Part shown: piece after piece, positions 1 to 8,920 of the stretch | Layout: every line of letters begins with the position of its first letter | Position numbering within the stretch: position 1 is the first letter of the stretch | Assembly (NCBI GenBank): GCA_964543235.1 | Contig: CAZIXE010000010.1 | Coordinates: 16,114-80,113 of the forward strand | Source of the DNA: JANMMJ01 sp964543235 | GTDB taxonomy: Bacteria; Pseudomonadota; Alphaproteobacteria; Rhizobiales; Aestuariivirgaceae | DNA length: 64,000 nt | Reading direction: 5' to 3' | Position numbers and translations under genes: made by a program | Notes under the pieces: generated by a model | Database searches by the model: none | What the model was told of the DNA's origin: nothing | The model's input: only the letters and a program-made list of their open reading frames with translations

Positions 1-1342
1 TGCGGTATCCCGGCACTTCCCAGATATTGACGGTGCCGACGGCCAGTCCCTCGACGAAACGGCTGATGCGGTCGAGGCGGTTTGTACATACGCCGGATGA
101 CAGCCCGAACGGCGTCGAGTTCGAAATCCGGATCACCTCGTCGTCGTCGTTTGGCACCCGCACGATGGGGATCACGGGACCGAAGGTCTCCTCGAAGACC
201 AGTTCCGACCGGTGCGGCACGTAGTCGACAGTGATGGGCGGCAGCACCGCGCCCTTGCGTCCGGGGTCGTAAAGCACCTTCGCCCCTTGCTCCGCCGCCT
301 TGTAGACGCGCGCCTCGAAAACCCTGGCAGCCTCCTCGTGCACGACCGTGCCGAGATCGGTGTCGGGGTCCATCGGATCGCCGAACCTGATCTTCTTCGC
401 CTTCGCGACAACCAGCGGCACGAACCGGTCGGCCACCCTCTCTTGCACCAGGATGCGCTTGACGGCCGTGCAGCGCTGTCCCGAATTTTTCGTGGCGCCG
501 GCCACCGCCAGTTCCGCGGCCTTTTCGAGGTCGCCGTCGCTGAGATCGTCCAGCACGATCAGCGGGTCATTGCCGCCGAGTTCCAGCGCGGCGCGCTTGT
601 AGCCCGCCTTCGCCGCGATGATCTTGCCCACCCGCACGCCGCCCGTGAACGTGATGACCGAGATATGCTCATTGGTGACCATCTCGTCGCCGATTTCGTC
701 AGGCCAGCCGGTGACCACCTGGAACATCTCGGGCGGCAGCCCCGCCTCATAGAGGATGTCGGCCAGCGCCAGCGCCGTGAGCGGCGTGAGTTCCGTCGGC
801 TTGCACACCACGCAATTGTTCGTGGCAATCGCCGGCGCCACCTTGTGGGCCACCATGTTCAGCGGATGGTTGAAGGGCGTGATGGCCGAAATGACGCCCA
901 CCGGCTCGCGCTTGGTGAAGATCTTGCGGGCCTTGCCCTGCGGCGTCAGATCGCACGAGAAGATCTGCCCGTCATCGAGAATGGTGAGCTGCCCGGCCAG
1001 CGAGAACACGTCGCAGGCCCGGCCGCATTCATAGGCCGAATCCTTCTTCGACAGGCCGAGTTCCAGGGTAATGAAATCGGAGAGCCGGTCCTTCCGCTGA
1101 CCGATGAGTTCGCTGGTGCGGAACAGGATCTGCTGGCGCTCATGGCGGCTGAGCCGCGGCCGGAAGCCGGCGGCGATGGCGAACGCCCGGGCGGCATGCT
1201 CGGCCCGGCCGGCCGGCACCGTGCCGATGATCTCGTTGGTATAGGGATAATGGACTGCAACGGCCTCGTCCGCGTCGACCTTGCGGCCGCCGATCCGCAT
1301 CGACTCGCGAATGACCGCGCGTTTCCGGGCCGGTGCGTTCAT
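1..1342 (-). CDS. phnY: Phosphonoacetaldehyde dehydrogenase PhnY (3' end beyond window)
   Basis: NAD(P)+-dependent aldehyde dehydrogenase that oxidises phosphonoacetaldehyde to phosphonoacetate, the middle step between PhnW and PhnA. Read on the minus strand from the ATG at 1342, it gives 447 continuous codons to the window edge, so only the C-terminal end is missing. Superfamily landmarks are present: the catalytic cysteine in NSGQRCTA and the general-base glutamate in ALELGGND. The ATG lies one base after the phnA stop (TGAGATG), indicating translational coupling. The family assignment comes from sequence, and the exact substrate is strongly supported by sitting behind phnW and phnA. A generic ALDH is the only real alternative. 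Confidence 0.9.
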   Translation of the reverse strand, partial: MNAPARKRAVIRESMRIGGRKVDADEAVAVHYPYTNEIIGTVPAGRAEHAARAFAIAAGFRPRLSRHERQQILFRTSELIGQRKDRLSDFITLELGLSKKDSAYECGRACDVFSLAGQLTILDDGQIFSCDLTPQGKARKIFTKREPVGVISAITPFNHPLNMVAHKVAPAIATNNCVVCKPTELTPLTALALADILYEAGLPPEMFQVVTGWPDEIGDEMVTNEHISVITFTGGVRVGKIIAAKAGYKRAALELGGNDPLIVLDDLSDGDLEKAAELAVAGATKNSGQRCTAVKRILVQERVADRFVPLVVAKAKKIRFGDPMDPDTDLGTVVHEEAARVFEARVYKAAEQGAKVLYDPGRKGAVLPPITVDYVPHRSELVFEETFGPVIPIVRVPNDDDEVIRISNSTPFGLSSGVCTNRLDRISRFVEGLAVGTVNIWEVPGYR

Positions 1343-1343
1343 C

Positions 1344-2597
1344 TCAAGCCTCCGCGACATGGTTGCAGCCGATGCTGAAGGCATCGAAATTGCGCAGCAC
1401 CGCTGGCAGGTCCCTCGTCTTGCGGTTGACGATCACCGGCACCTCCTGCTCGCTGAGCCCGCCATGCGAGCGCAGCGGCTCGGTGAGGCCGGAGAGGTCG
1501 TGTCTTGCACGCGACGTGCCGATCACCTTTGTGGCGCGCGTCCCGCCGGAGATAACGATGATGTCGCCCATCCGGTCCGGGGGCAGTTCGAAGCGGGTGC
1601 AGGCTTCCTCCCGCTCCATCACCAGATCGATACCGGGTTGCCGGCGGATGGTCTCTGTCACCTCGTCGCGGCCGGCGCCGTTGAGATAGACGGTGGCAAA
1701 GGAACCGAGCGCCCCGTGATGCACCACGTAAGGATCGGTGATGGGCAGGATGACCCGGGTGCGGCCCGCCCCATGGGCCGCATCGAGAATGTCTTGGAGA
1801 TAGACGACATCCGGCTCGCCATTGCCGAGATGCTTGTCCTTCATGCCGTGGTCGGCGACGATCACGACGATCGCGCCCGCCCTGTCGAGTTGGTCGAGAT
1901 AGCCGTCCATCATGGCGTAGAAGGCATTGGCTCCTTCCGAGCCCGGCGCATATTTGTGCTGTATATAGTCGGTGGTTGAGAGATACATGAGATCCGGCCG
2001 CATCTCCCGCAGCAGCCACACGCCCGCGGCAAAGACGAATTCCGATAGCTCGGATGAGTAGACGTCGGGCACGCCCATCCCCACCTTGCGGCAGACATCA
2101 TCGATGCCGTTTTCGGCGAGCGTCGCCCGATCGGCCGTCTCCGAGGAGAAACATACGGCCGTGCCGTCATAGACCAGGCCTTTGCCGAGCAGCAGCCTGA
2201 GCTTGTCCTTGGCCGTCACCACGGCAACCCGGGCACCGGCCTTCTGGAAGGCCTCGAAGATGGTCGGCGCCCGGAGCCATTTCGGATCGTTCATCATGGT
2301 TTCCCGGCCCGTGGCCGGATCGATGAGGTAATTGCCGCAGATGCCGTGGAACGACGGCGGACGGCCGGTGACGATCGACAGATTGTTGGGATTGGTGAAG
2401 CTCGGGATGACGCAGAGCCCGCGCCGGTTCTCGCCCCTGGCGATGATCCGGTCGAGCCCCGGCATCAGTCCCCGCTGCCGGGCAATCTCCATGTAGGCGG
2501 GCTCGCTGCCATCGCAGCAGATGACGACGAGCGGCGCCTTCGGCCAGGCATAGAAGCGGCCATTGACGGTGACTTTTTCGCTTGTCGATTTCAGCAT
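1344..2597 (-). CDS. phnA: Phosphonoacetate hydrolase PhnA
   Basis: Zinc-dependent C-P bond hydrolase of the alkaline phosphatase superfamily that converts phosphonoacetate to acetate and phosphate. The 417-residue product has the expected metal and nucleophile layout: D29 in ICCDGSEP, the nucleophile T68 in PSFTNPNN, D210 and H214 in TTDYIQHKY, D249-H250 in VADHGMKD, and a late His at about 378 in RSHGG. This closely matches what I recall of the rhizobial PhnA active site. It sits 25 bases downstream of phnW and one base upstream of phnY in one transcription unit. It is not the unrelated PhnA (YjdM) protein of E. coli. Confidence 0.93.
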   Translation of the reverse strand: MLKSTSEKVTVNGRFYAWPKAPLVVICCDGSEPAYMEIARQRGLMPGLDRIIARGENRRGLCVIPSFTNPNNLSIVTGRPPSFHGICGNYLIDPATGRETMMNDPKWLRAPTIFEAFQKAGARVAVVTAKDKLRLLLGKGLVYDGTAVCFSSETADRATLAENGIDDVCRKVGMGVPDVYSSELSEFVFAAGVWLLREMRPDLMYLSTTDYIQHKYAPGSEGANAFYAMMDGYLDQLDRAGAIVVIVADHGMKDKHLGNGEPDVVYLQDILDAAHGAGRTRVILPITDPYVVHHGALGSFATVYLNGAGRDEVTETIRRQPGIDLVMEREEACTRFELPPDRMGDIIVISGGTRATKVIGTSRARHDLSGLTEPLRSHGGLSEQEVPVIVNRKTRDLPAVLRNFDAFSIGCNHVAEA

Positions 2598-2622
2598 GGC
2601 GCTGCTTCCTTCGCGGCCTCCG

Positions 2623-3798
2623 TTACGCTTCGATCGGCGTCATGTCGCGGATCCGCAGCTCTTCCAGCACTTCGCCCACCGCCGCCACGGCGCGCTCCAT
2701 GATCTCCTCGTCGACCTTGCCGATCGTCCCGATGCGAAAGCTCGGCCGCTTGGTCAGCTTGCCGGGATAAATGGCGAAGCCCCGGCGGCGCAGGGCTTCG
2801 TAGAACTCCTCGAACACGAAATTCTGGTCGCGCGGCATCAGGAAGGTCTGGATGATCGGTCCTGCATGGCTGTCATCGATGAGGGTCGTGAAGCCGAGGT
2901 CCCGCATCCCCTTCACCAGCACCTCGGCATTGCGCCGGTAGCGGCGTTCGCGGCCCTCGACGCCGCCTTCCTCCTCGTGTTCGCGCAGGGCCTGGTGGAA
3001 GGCCGCCAGCGCATGGGTAGGCGGCGTGAACCGGAACTGGCCGTTGGCCTCGAGACCACGCCATTGATCGTAGAGGTCGAGCACGGCGGAATGGCAATGG
3101 CCGACCGAGAACTCGAGCAGGTCGCGGCGGCACAGCACGTAGGAAAAGCCGGGAACGCCCTCGATGCATTTGTTGGAGGAGGCGACCATGACGTCGATCC
3201 CCGTGTTCTCCATGTCGAGGGGCAGCGCACCGAACGACGACATGGCATCGACCATCAGGATGCGGCCGTGCCGTTTCACGCATTCGCCGAGTTCATGGAG
3301 CGGGTTGACGATCCCCGAAGTGGTCTCGCAATGAACCATCCACACATGCGAGATGGCCTTGTCCGACTCCAGCATGGTTGCGATGTCGCCGGTCGTCGGC
3401 ACGGCGCTGTCGCCCTTGTCGATCTTGATGTGCGGCCGGCCGATGCGCTCGAGGATCTTGGCCGCGCGGTCGCCATACGCGCCGTTCGCGACAACCAGCG
3501 TCTTCTTGCGCTTGTCGGGACAGAAACTGCCCAGCGCCGCCTCGATCGCAAAGGTACCGGACCCCTGCATGATGACGCATTCGTAACTGTCGTCGCACTT
3601 TGCCAGCTTGAGCAGCCGCCGCCTGATATCGGCAACGATCTCCCGGAACTCGCTGTCACGCGACCCGTAATCCGCCAGCATCGCCATCTTGACCGTCCGC
3701 GATGTCGTGAGCGGCCCGGGGGTCAGCAGGTAGGGCATGTCCTCCTGGCCGTCTGGCCCGTGAAAGGAGGGAATCGGCACGCGTGTGTGGATCGTCAT
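2623..3798 (-). CDS. phnW: 2-aminoethylphosphonate-pyruvate transaminase PhnW
   Basis: PLP class V aminotransferase that moves the amino group of AEP to pyruvate, giving phosphonoacetaldehyde and alanine. The 391-residue product has the PhnW N-terminal landmark LLTPGPLTTS, a PLP-binding aspartate at D184 (VDAMSSFG) and the Schiff-base lysine at K210 (ASSNKCIEG). It is the first gene of a minus-strand operon phnW-phnA-phnY and diverges from the lysR gene at 3886. With all three enzymes, the operon allows AEP to be used for phosphate, carbon and nitrogen without C-P lyase. No phosphonate transporter gene is visible beside it. Confidence 0.95.
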   Translation of the reverse strand: MTIHTRVPIPSFHGPDGQEDMPYLLTPGPLTTSRTVKMAMLADYGSRDSEFREIVADIRRRLLKLAKCDDSYECVIMQGSGTFAIEAALGSFCPDKRKKTLVVANGAYGDRAAKILERIGRPHIKIDKGDSAVPTTGDIATMLESDKAISHVWMVHCETTSGIVNPLHELGECVKRHGRILMVDAMSSFGALPLDMENTGIDVMVASSNKCIEGVPGFSYVLCRRDLLEFSVGHCHSAVLDLYDQWRGLEANGQFRFTPPTHALAAFHQALREHEEEGGVEGRERRYRRNAEVLVKGMRDLGFTTLIDDSHAGPIIQTFLMPRDQNFVFEEFYEALRRRGFAIYPGKLTKRPSFRIGTIGKVDEEIMERAVAAVGEVLEELRIRDMTPIEA

Positions 3799-3885
3799 GG
3801 AACACCTCTTCGCGCTTTTCGATAGGAGCGGTGTCAGCTATAAGTCAAATCGCAAATAACTATAACATATATAAGTTGGACTGAT
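3799..3885. promoter_or_regulatory. Divergent phnW / lysR control region with AT-rich dyad
   Basis: The 87-base gap between phnW and the LysR gene is far more AT-rich than its surroundings. At 3858-3877 it contains a dyad AACT-N12-AGTT whose flanks extend as AACTATA facing TATAAGTT, of the size and symmetry used by LysR regulators. Location between a regulator gene and its likely target operon is the standard LysR arrangement. Operator function is inferred; no defined binding-site consensus was available for comparison. Confidence 0.5.
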
Positions 3886-4740
3886 ATGACCTACGCTCAG
3901 CTCAGAGCCTTTCACGCGGTCGCGCGTGCGGGAGGTTTTTCCAGGGCCGCGGCCCGCCTGTCCCTGACCCAGCCGGCCATCTCCGACCATGTCCGCAAGC
4001 TGGAGGAGCGCTATGGTGTCCAGCTCGTTGTTCGCCGGCCGCGCGGCGTGACCTTGACCGAGTTGGGACGCCAGCTCCTGGCCATCATCGAGCGTCAGTT
4101 CGAAGCCGAGGCGGAAGCCCGCGACCTGCTCTCCCGCGCCCAGACCCTCCAGGAGGGACAGCTCACCATTGGCGCGGATGCTGCCGTCCACGTCCTGCCC
4201 CAGATCGCGCGGTTCAAGGCCCGCCATCCCGGCATCGCCGTGCGACTGGTCGCCGGTAACTCGGCGGACCTCCTCGCGAGGCTTGCTGATTTCAGTATCG
4301 ACTTTGCCGTGACCGCCGACCGGCCATCGGCCGAAGCCGTTGCCCGCCGCAAGCTGCGCGAGGACCCTCTCGTCGCCGTGGTCTCGGCGAAGTCGTTCCC
4401 CGGACGCAAAGCGAGCCTCACCTTTGCGGAATTGGCGGCCATGCCGCATGTTCTGCGGGAACAAGGATCGGCAACGCGCCGTATCCTGATGGCCGAACTT
4501 CAAAGCCGTGGCCTGCACCTGGCGCAAGTGACCGAGGTCGAGGGCCGCGAAGCGGCCCGTGAAGCCGCAGCCCAGGGCCTTGGCGTCGCGGTCATGTCGC
4601 GAGCCGAACTGGCCGACGACGGCCGGCTCAAGGCATTGCGCTTTTCCGACTGGCCGGTTGCCATGGAGGAGTGGCTCGCCTGGCTCTCGTCACGCGCCGG
4701 CCTTCACGTGATTCGCGCCTTTCTCGACACGGCGCGCTGA
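3886..4740 (+). CDS. LysR family regulator of the AEP operon
   Basis: A 284-residue LysR-type transcription factor. The N-terminal winged helix-turn-helix is plain (AVARAGGFSRAAARLSLTQPAISDHVRKLEERYGVQLV, roughly residues 9-45), followed by a periplasmic-binding-protein-like effector domain. It is divergent from phnW with 87 bases between, so it probably activates phnWAY in response to AEP or a pathway intermediate and controls its own synthesis. The start at 3886 opens directly on the conserved MTYAQLRAFHAV segment. The target assignment is inference from location; the family is certain. Confidence 0.85.
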   Translation: MTYAQLRAFHAVARAGGFSRAAARLSLTQPAISDHVRKLEERYGVQLVVRRPRGVTLTELGRQLLAIIERQFEAEAEARDLLSRAQTLQEGQLTIGADAAVHVLPQIARFKARHPGIAVRLVAGNSADLLARLADFSIDFAVTADRPSAEAVARRKLREDPLVAVVSAKSFPGRKASLTFAELAAMPHVLREQGSATRRILMAELQSRGLHLAQVTEVEGREAAREAAAQGLGVAVMSRAELADDGRLKALRFSDWPVAMEEWLAWLSSRAGLHVIRAFLDTAR

Positions 4741-4776
4741 TCCGTGGCATGCTGAACCAGGCTGTGAGGAGTGACG

Positions 4777-5622
4777 ATGGCCCCAACGCTCAAAATTGCC
4801 TGCATCCAGAACCTGGCCACCCCCGATGTCGGCCGCGATCTCGAGACACTGGCGCGCCTCATCGAAAGCGCCGCCGGTCTGGGCGCCACGCTGATCGCCA
4901 CGCCGGAGTATTGCGCGGGCCTGGAAACCCGTGACGGCAGGCTCTATCCCTTTGCCGCGGCCGAGGCGGAACACCCTGTCATCCCCGCGATGTCGGATCT
5001 CGCGCGCCGCCACCGCATCTGGATCCTTGTGGGATCGATCGGGGTGCGGGCCGCGGATGGCCGCATCAGCAACCGCTCTCTCCTGTTCGCATCGGACGGC
5101 CGCATCGTCGCCCGCTACGACAAGCTGCATCTGTTCGATGTCGATCTGGGTGCCGGCAGGATCTACCGCGAGTCGGCAACCATCGCACCGGGCAATGACG
5201 CGGTTCTGGCGCCGGGACCCGCCGGTCCGATCGGCCTGTCGATCTGCTACGATCTCCGCTTCGCCGCCCTCTATCGCGCCTATGCAAAGGCCGGCGCGGT
5301 GCTCCTCGCGGTTCCCGCCGCCTTCACCCGGACGACCGGCGAGGCGCACTGGCACGTGCTCAACCGGGCGCGGGCGATCGAGACCGGTTCCTATGTCATT
5401 TCGCCGTGCCAGTACGGCACGCTCGCCGGCGGCGCCCAGTGCTACGGCCATTCGCTCATCGTCGATCCCTGGGGGCAGGTGCTGGCCGACGGCGGCGATT
5501 CGGAGGGCGTGATCCTGGCCGATATCGATATCGGCGAAGTGGCGAAGGCAAGGCACCGGATACCGGCGCTGACCCACGACCGCCCCATCGCGCTTCACCA
5601 CCCGGCCGCCGCGGCGGAATGA
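4777..5622 (+). CDS. Carbon-nitrogen hydrolase (nitrilase superfamily, Nit2-like)
   Basis: A 281-residue amidohydrolase with the complete nitrilase catalytic triad: E44 (TPEYCAG), K116 (RYDKLHLFD) and C157 (LSICYDLRF). The spacing and the KLHLFDVDL segment resemble omega-amidase/Nit branch enzymes that hydrolyse amides of small dicarboxylic acids or deaminated glutathione. The ATG at 4777 is preferred over a GTG at 4771 because GAGGA at 4766-4770 is six bases upstream of the ATG. It lies 36 bases after lysR on the same strand, so it may be co-transcribed. A role in phosphonate metabolism is not evident and the true substrate is unknown. Confidence 0.85.
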   Translation: MAPTLKIACIQNLATPDVGRDLETLARLIESAAGLGATLIATPEYCAGLETRDGRLYPFAAAEAEHPVIPAMSDLARRHRIWILVGSIGVRAADGRISNRSLLFASDGRIVARYDKLHLFDVDLGAGRIYRESATIAPGNDAVLAPGPAGPIGLSICYDLRFAALYRAYAKAGAVLLAVPAAFTRTTGEAHWHVLNRARAIETGSYVISPCQYGTLAGGAQCYGHSLIVDPWGQVLADGGDSEGVILADIDIGEVAKARHRIPALTHDRPIALHHPAAAAE

Positions 5623-6327
5623 TCACAGGCACCAGTTGATCGGCGCCCGGCCGTTGGCGGCGAGATAGGCATTGGCGGCGGCGAAGGGGTGGGCGTCGAT
5701 GAACGGGTGTTCGCCGCCCTTGCGCATGTTGAGTGGCGAGGGATGCGTGCAACGGACAATGCCGTGGCAAGTGGTGTCGATGAGCGGGGCATAGCGCTGG
5801 GCGGGCGTACCCCACAGCAGGAACACGACATTCTCGCGCCGCACCGATACGGCGCGCACTGCCGCCCGGCTGGCCGCTTGCCAGCCTAGCGCCTTGTGGC
5901 TGTGGGGGGCACCGGCGCGGACGGTGAGGATCGTGTTGAGAAGCAGCACGCCGCGCTTTGCCCAGGCCGACAAGTCGCCGTGGCCGGGCATGGGACAGCC
6001 GAAATCCGCCGCCAGCGAGCGATAGATCGTTCTGAGTGACGGCGGAATCGGCCGTCCGCGTGGCACCGAGAAGGCGAGGCCATGCGCATTGCCCGGCGTC
6101 GGATAGGGATCCTGCCCGAGTATGACCGCCTTGACCTCCTGCAGCGGCGTCAGCTGCAGGGCGGCGCAGACCTGCTCTGGTGCCGGATAGATCGCCTGCC
6201 CGGCCTGAACCTCGTGATCCGCCCGCTGCGCTGCGGCCCTTGCATGGTGAAGGAAGTCGGCACATGCACCCCAGCCGCAGGCGGCGTTGGCCTGCAGCGC
6301 TTCGATGGCCTCCACATAGGTGGTCAT
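5623..6327 (-). CDS. ung: Uracil-DNA glycosylase, family 1
   Basis: Base-excision repair enzyme that removes uracil from DNA. The 234-residue product has the family 1 water-activating motif GQDPYPTPGNAHGLAF with the catalytic D73, a LLLNTILTVR segment, and the HPSPLN motif with H195. The histidine that follows GQDPY in E. coli Ung is proline here; the catalytic Asp and His are intact, so activity is expected. The gene converges on the nitrilase gene with no spacer (stops at 5622/5623). It is a housekeeping gene between two accessory clusters. Confidence 0.93.
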   Translation of the reverse strand: MTTYVEAIEALQANAACGWGACADFLHHARAAAQRADHEVQAGQAIYPAPEQVCAALQLTPLQEVKAVILGQDPYPTPGNAHGLAFSVPRGRPIPPSLRTIYRSLAADFGCPMPGHGDLSAWAKRGVLLLNTILTVRAGAPHSHKALGWQAASRAAVRAVSVRRENVVFLLWGTPAQRYAPLIDTTCHGIVRCTHPSPLNMRKGGEHPFIDAHPFAAANAYLAANGRAPINWCL

Positions 6328-6427
6328 GGCGGCAGGACGGCGGCGGGATTGCTGCGATGAACCCGCTCACAAGGCGGGATGTGCTTGACCCGGCCGGCCC
6401 GCAGATGGCGCCGATGCTGCAGCGTGT

Positions 6428-7297
6428 TCACGCCGCCAGGCTTCCCCGCCCGCCTGCAATGTAGGAGTCGAGCCACGGCGTGCGATAGCCGTCAGCCTGC
6501 CACGTGATGGGGAAGTAGCTCTCGTCCATCTCGACCGAGCCGACTTTCTTGTAGCGCGAATAGATGTAGCTGATCTTGGTCGGATGGAATTTCGCCGCCG
6601 AGGAGATGCAATGGGCGATGACCGCACGCCTCGGCTTGTCGCCCCGGTTGTCGCGCGATCCGTGCCAGGTCCGGCCATGGTGGATGACGCAGGACCCGGC
6701 CGGGATTTCGATGGGCACGAATTCGGGAGACTTGACCCCCGCCGTCTCGGCCGCCGGGTAGAGGTCGTGTAGGGGATCGTCGGGGGCATGGAACTGCTTG
6801 ATCGGTGGCGCCACCGGCCATTTGTGTGACCCGCGCACATATTCAATGGTGCCCTGGTGAGCCTTGGTGTCGTCGAGGGGAATCCAGCAGGTGTTCATCT
6901 CGCCCGGCACGATCCAGTCGTTGTAGGAATCATCCTGGTGAAAACCGAGTGGCTTGGTGCCCGGCGGCTTCCAGATGACATTGTCCTGCCCGAGGCGCGC
7001 CCCCGGCCAGCGTCTCAGCCTGGCACAGGCCTCGCCCACATCGGCACGCAGCACGATGCCGGCGATCGTCGTGTCCGACTTCCAGCCGTTGCAGATCTGC
7101 CGGGTCAGGTCTTCCCGGTCGCGCCCCATCCGCCAGTTCCATTCATCGGGATAGAGCCCGGTTTCGAACTTGCCGGAGAACAGGGGCTCGAACCGGGCCC
7201 GTGCGGCCTCGACTTGCACTTGATCGAGCACGCCATGGACGATGACAAACCCGTCGCGATCGAAGCTGTCGAATTGGTCCTGCGTCAGTGTAATCAT
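6428..7297 (-). CDS. Phytanoyl-CoA dioxygenase family Fe(II)/2-oxoglutarate oxygenase
   Basis: A 289-residue non-haem iron oxygenase. It has the H-X-D...H facial triad at H120/D122 (GFHQDD) and H212 (RTWHGS), with arginines at 223-224 placed to bind 2-oxoglutarate. The start at 7297 follows a GAGGGA element. It is the third gene of gntR-eamA-phyH (23 bases behind eamA), next to the amine cluster. Family members hydroxylate or demethylate very different small molecules, including phosphonates, ectoine, halogenated and N-methyl compounds. AEP oxidation by a PhnY*-type enzyme is conceivable because phnWAY is 3 kb away, but no phnZ partner is present. Substrate unknown. Confidence 0.82.
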   Translation of the reverse strand: MITLTQDQFDSFDRDGFVIVHGVLDQVQVEAARARFEPLFSGKFETGLYPDEWNWRMGRDREDLTRQICNGWKSDTTIAGIVLRADVGEACARLRRWPGARLGQDNVIWKPPGTKPLGFHQDDSYNDWIVPGEMNTCWIPLDDTKAHQGTIEYVRGSHKWPVAPPIKQFHAPDDPLHDLYPAAETAGVKSPEFVPIEIPAGSCVIHHGRTWHGSRDNRGDKPRRAVIAHCISSAAKFHPTKISYIYSRYKKVGSVEMDESYFPITWQADGYRTPWLDSYIAGGRGSLAA

Positions 7298-7320
7298 TCT
7301 GTCGTCCCTCTTGTCGAATG

Positions 7321-8184
7321 TTATTGCGGCCATGCCAGCATCGCAATGCCGATGGAGATCATGGCGATCCCGGCCCATTGCGCCATTGACACGCTTTCCT
7401 TGAGCAGGAGCGCGGCCAGCATGACAGACATGGCGCCGTAACCTGAGATCCCCACGGCGGCGAATTCCTTGCCCGGCAGATGGCCGGAGGCATTGACCGA
7501 GATCAGCCCGCCCGAATCGAGTGCACCCATCGCCGCAATGCCCCACCACGCGCGCGGCCGCACCGGTTGCAGGCGCGGTTCACCGGCCGCCACCATCGCG
7601 AACAGCGCAATCGCCGTCGCCCGCGATAGCCACGCGGCCTCGATCTCGCCGATCATGACCGCCGCCTTCTGCCCGAGGATGACCGCTGCGGCATAGCCCG
7701 CGCTGCAGACCGCACAGGCGATGAGCAGCGCGGCGAGCTTGCCGGGCAGGACGGCATTGAAGCCGCCGTCGGGCGTGCTCGATCGTGAGACGAGTGCTGC
7801 GCCGGAAAGAGCGACGATCGTCGCGATCCATTGCAGGGGGGTGGGTGCCAGCCCGTGCACGAGCCCCCACATCACCACGAACACCGGATAGATCGACGTC
7901 AGCGGCCCGACCACCGAGATCGGCCCCAGGCTGAAGGCTTTGTAGATGCCGCCGGCCCCGGCTGCATAGGCAACGCCCAGTCCCAGGGCCCACACCAGGC
8001 CCTCCGCGCTGGCTGCAAACAGCGTGCCCCGCACCGCCACGATGGCCGTCATCATGAGTCCCGACAGCACCATGATCCACAGGCCCATGCGCAGCGGCCC
8101 GAGCCGGGGTGCATAGACTCGCGCCAGGAGGTCGTGGACGGCCAAGCACAGCGCTGCCGCAACACCGAAGAGGACGGCGGTCAT
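7321..8184 (-). CDS. EamA (DMT superfamily) transporter
   Basis: A 287-residue inner-membrane protein with about ten hydrophobic segments arranged as two EamA repeats, the layout of drug/metabolite transporters that export or import amino acids, amines and related metabolites. It follows gntR directly (the stop at 8185 abuts the ATG at 8184) and precedes phyH by 23 bases, so the three genes should form one operon. Placement suggests it moves the compound sensed by the GntR regulator or handled by the PhyH oxygenase. Direction and substrate cannot be read from sequence. Confidence 0.82.
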   Translation of the reverse strand: MTAVLFGVAAALCLAVHDLLARVYAPRLGPLRMGLWIMVLSGLMMTAIVAVRGTLFAASAEGLVWALGLGVAYAAGAGGIYKAFSLGPISVVGPLTSIYPVFVVMWGLVHGLAPTPLQWIATIVALSGAALVSRSSTPDGGFNAVLPGKLAALLIACAVCSAGYAAAVILGQKAAVMIGEIEAAWLSRATAIALFAMVAAGEPRLQPVRPRAWWGIAAMGALDSGGLISVNASGHLPGKEFAAVGISGYGAMSVMLAALLLKESVSMAQWAGIAMISIGIAMLAWPQ

Positions 8185-8907
8185 TCAGATGCTGTCGGCA
8201 CCGACGAGATCCTGTCGCGCGGTTTCCAGATGGCGGGAAATCTGTTCTGCCGCGCCCGGCGCGTCGCGCTGCCGCAGCGCATCGACGATTGCCCGATGCT
8301 GCTGGTTGTAGAGGTCCATCTTGGCCGTGGTGAGAATGATCTGTTTCATCTGCTCCCACTGGGCGTGGCTGCGCACCGTGTTGATTTGCTGGTACAGCCG
8401 CAGGATCAGCGGGTTGTGCGAACACCGCGCCAGCTGCAGATGGAACTCGGAATCGAGCTTGGTGAACAGATCCTGGTCGCCGCGCACCGATTCCAGTTGG
8501 TTGAGAATGCCTTCGATGGCATCGAGATCGCGGCTCGAGGCGTGCACGGCGGCAAGCCGTGCCATATAGGGCTCGATCGCGAATCGCGTTTCGATGAGCT
8601 GCAGCGGCGAGATGAGGTCGGTGACATCCGACATCGCATCCTGGACCGGGCCGCTGTAGTTGACGAAGGTCCCCGACCCCACCCGGCGCACGACCAGGCC
8701 CTTCTGCTCGAGCTGGTCGAGCGCCTTGCGAATGGTCGAACGCGCCGTGCCGAAGGCGACGGCGAGCTGCCGCTCCGGCGGCAGCTGGTCCCCGTCGGCA
8801 TAGATTCCGGTCTCGATGGCCCGGCGCAACCGGGCCGTGATGGAACTGGCGCCCCGGTTGGCGACGAGTTGCGGGTCCTCCCCGTCGTCATTCCCGTTAT
8901 GGTTCAT
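8185..8907 (-). CDS. GntR family regulator with FCD domain
   Basis: A FadR-subfamily transcription factor of 240 residues from the ATG at 8907 (251 from 8940). The N-terminal winged helix is clear (DQLPPERQLAVAFG, STIRKALDQLEQKG). The C-terminal FCD domain has candidate metal ligands in LDSEFHLQL, YNQQHRAI and SRHLETA. The 8940 start has no ribosome-binding site, while 8907 has a weak GTGAGAG, and the later start leaves the whole ATTGG repeat array outside the coding region. The gene diverges from the DAO-led cluster at 9082 and heads eamA-phyH. It is the obvious candidate to bind the phased repeats here and at tmm and the permease. Confidence 0.85.
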   Translation of the reverse strand: MNHNGNDDGEDPQLVANRGASSITARLRRAIETGIYADGDQLPPERQLAVAFGTARSTIRKALDQLEQKGLVVRRVGSGTFVNYSGPVQDAMSDVTDLISPLQLIETRFAIEPYMARLAAVHASSRDLDAIEGILNQLESVRGDQDLFTKLDSEFHLQLARCSHNPLILRLYQQINTVRSHAQWEQMKQIILTTAKMDLYNQQHRAIVDALRQRDAPGAAEQISRHLETARQDLVGADSI

Positions 8908-8920
8908 CCAGCTCTCACTG

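Noticed and set aside
212..1378. Plus-strand open frame of 388 codons opposite phnY
   Set aside because: It lies wholly opposite a clear aldehyde dehydrogenase, has His/Arg/Gly-rich composition typical of antisense frames in high-GC DNA, and has no recognisable domain.
6428..7297. PhyH oxygenase as a PhnY*-type AEP hydroxylase
   Set aside because: No phnZ gene accompanies it, a complete phnWAY route already exists, and it is in an operon with gntR and eamA; kept only as an alternative.
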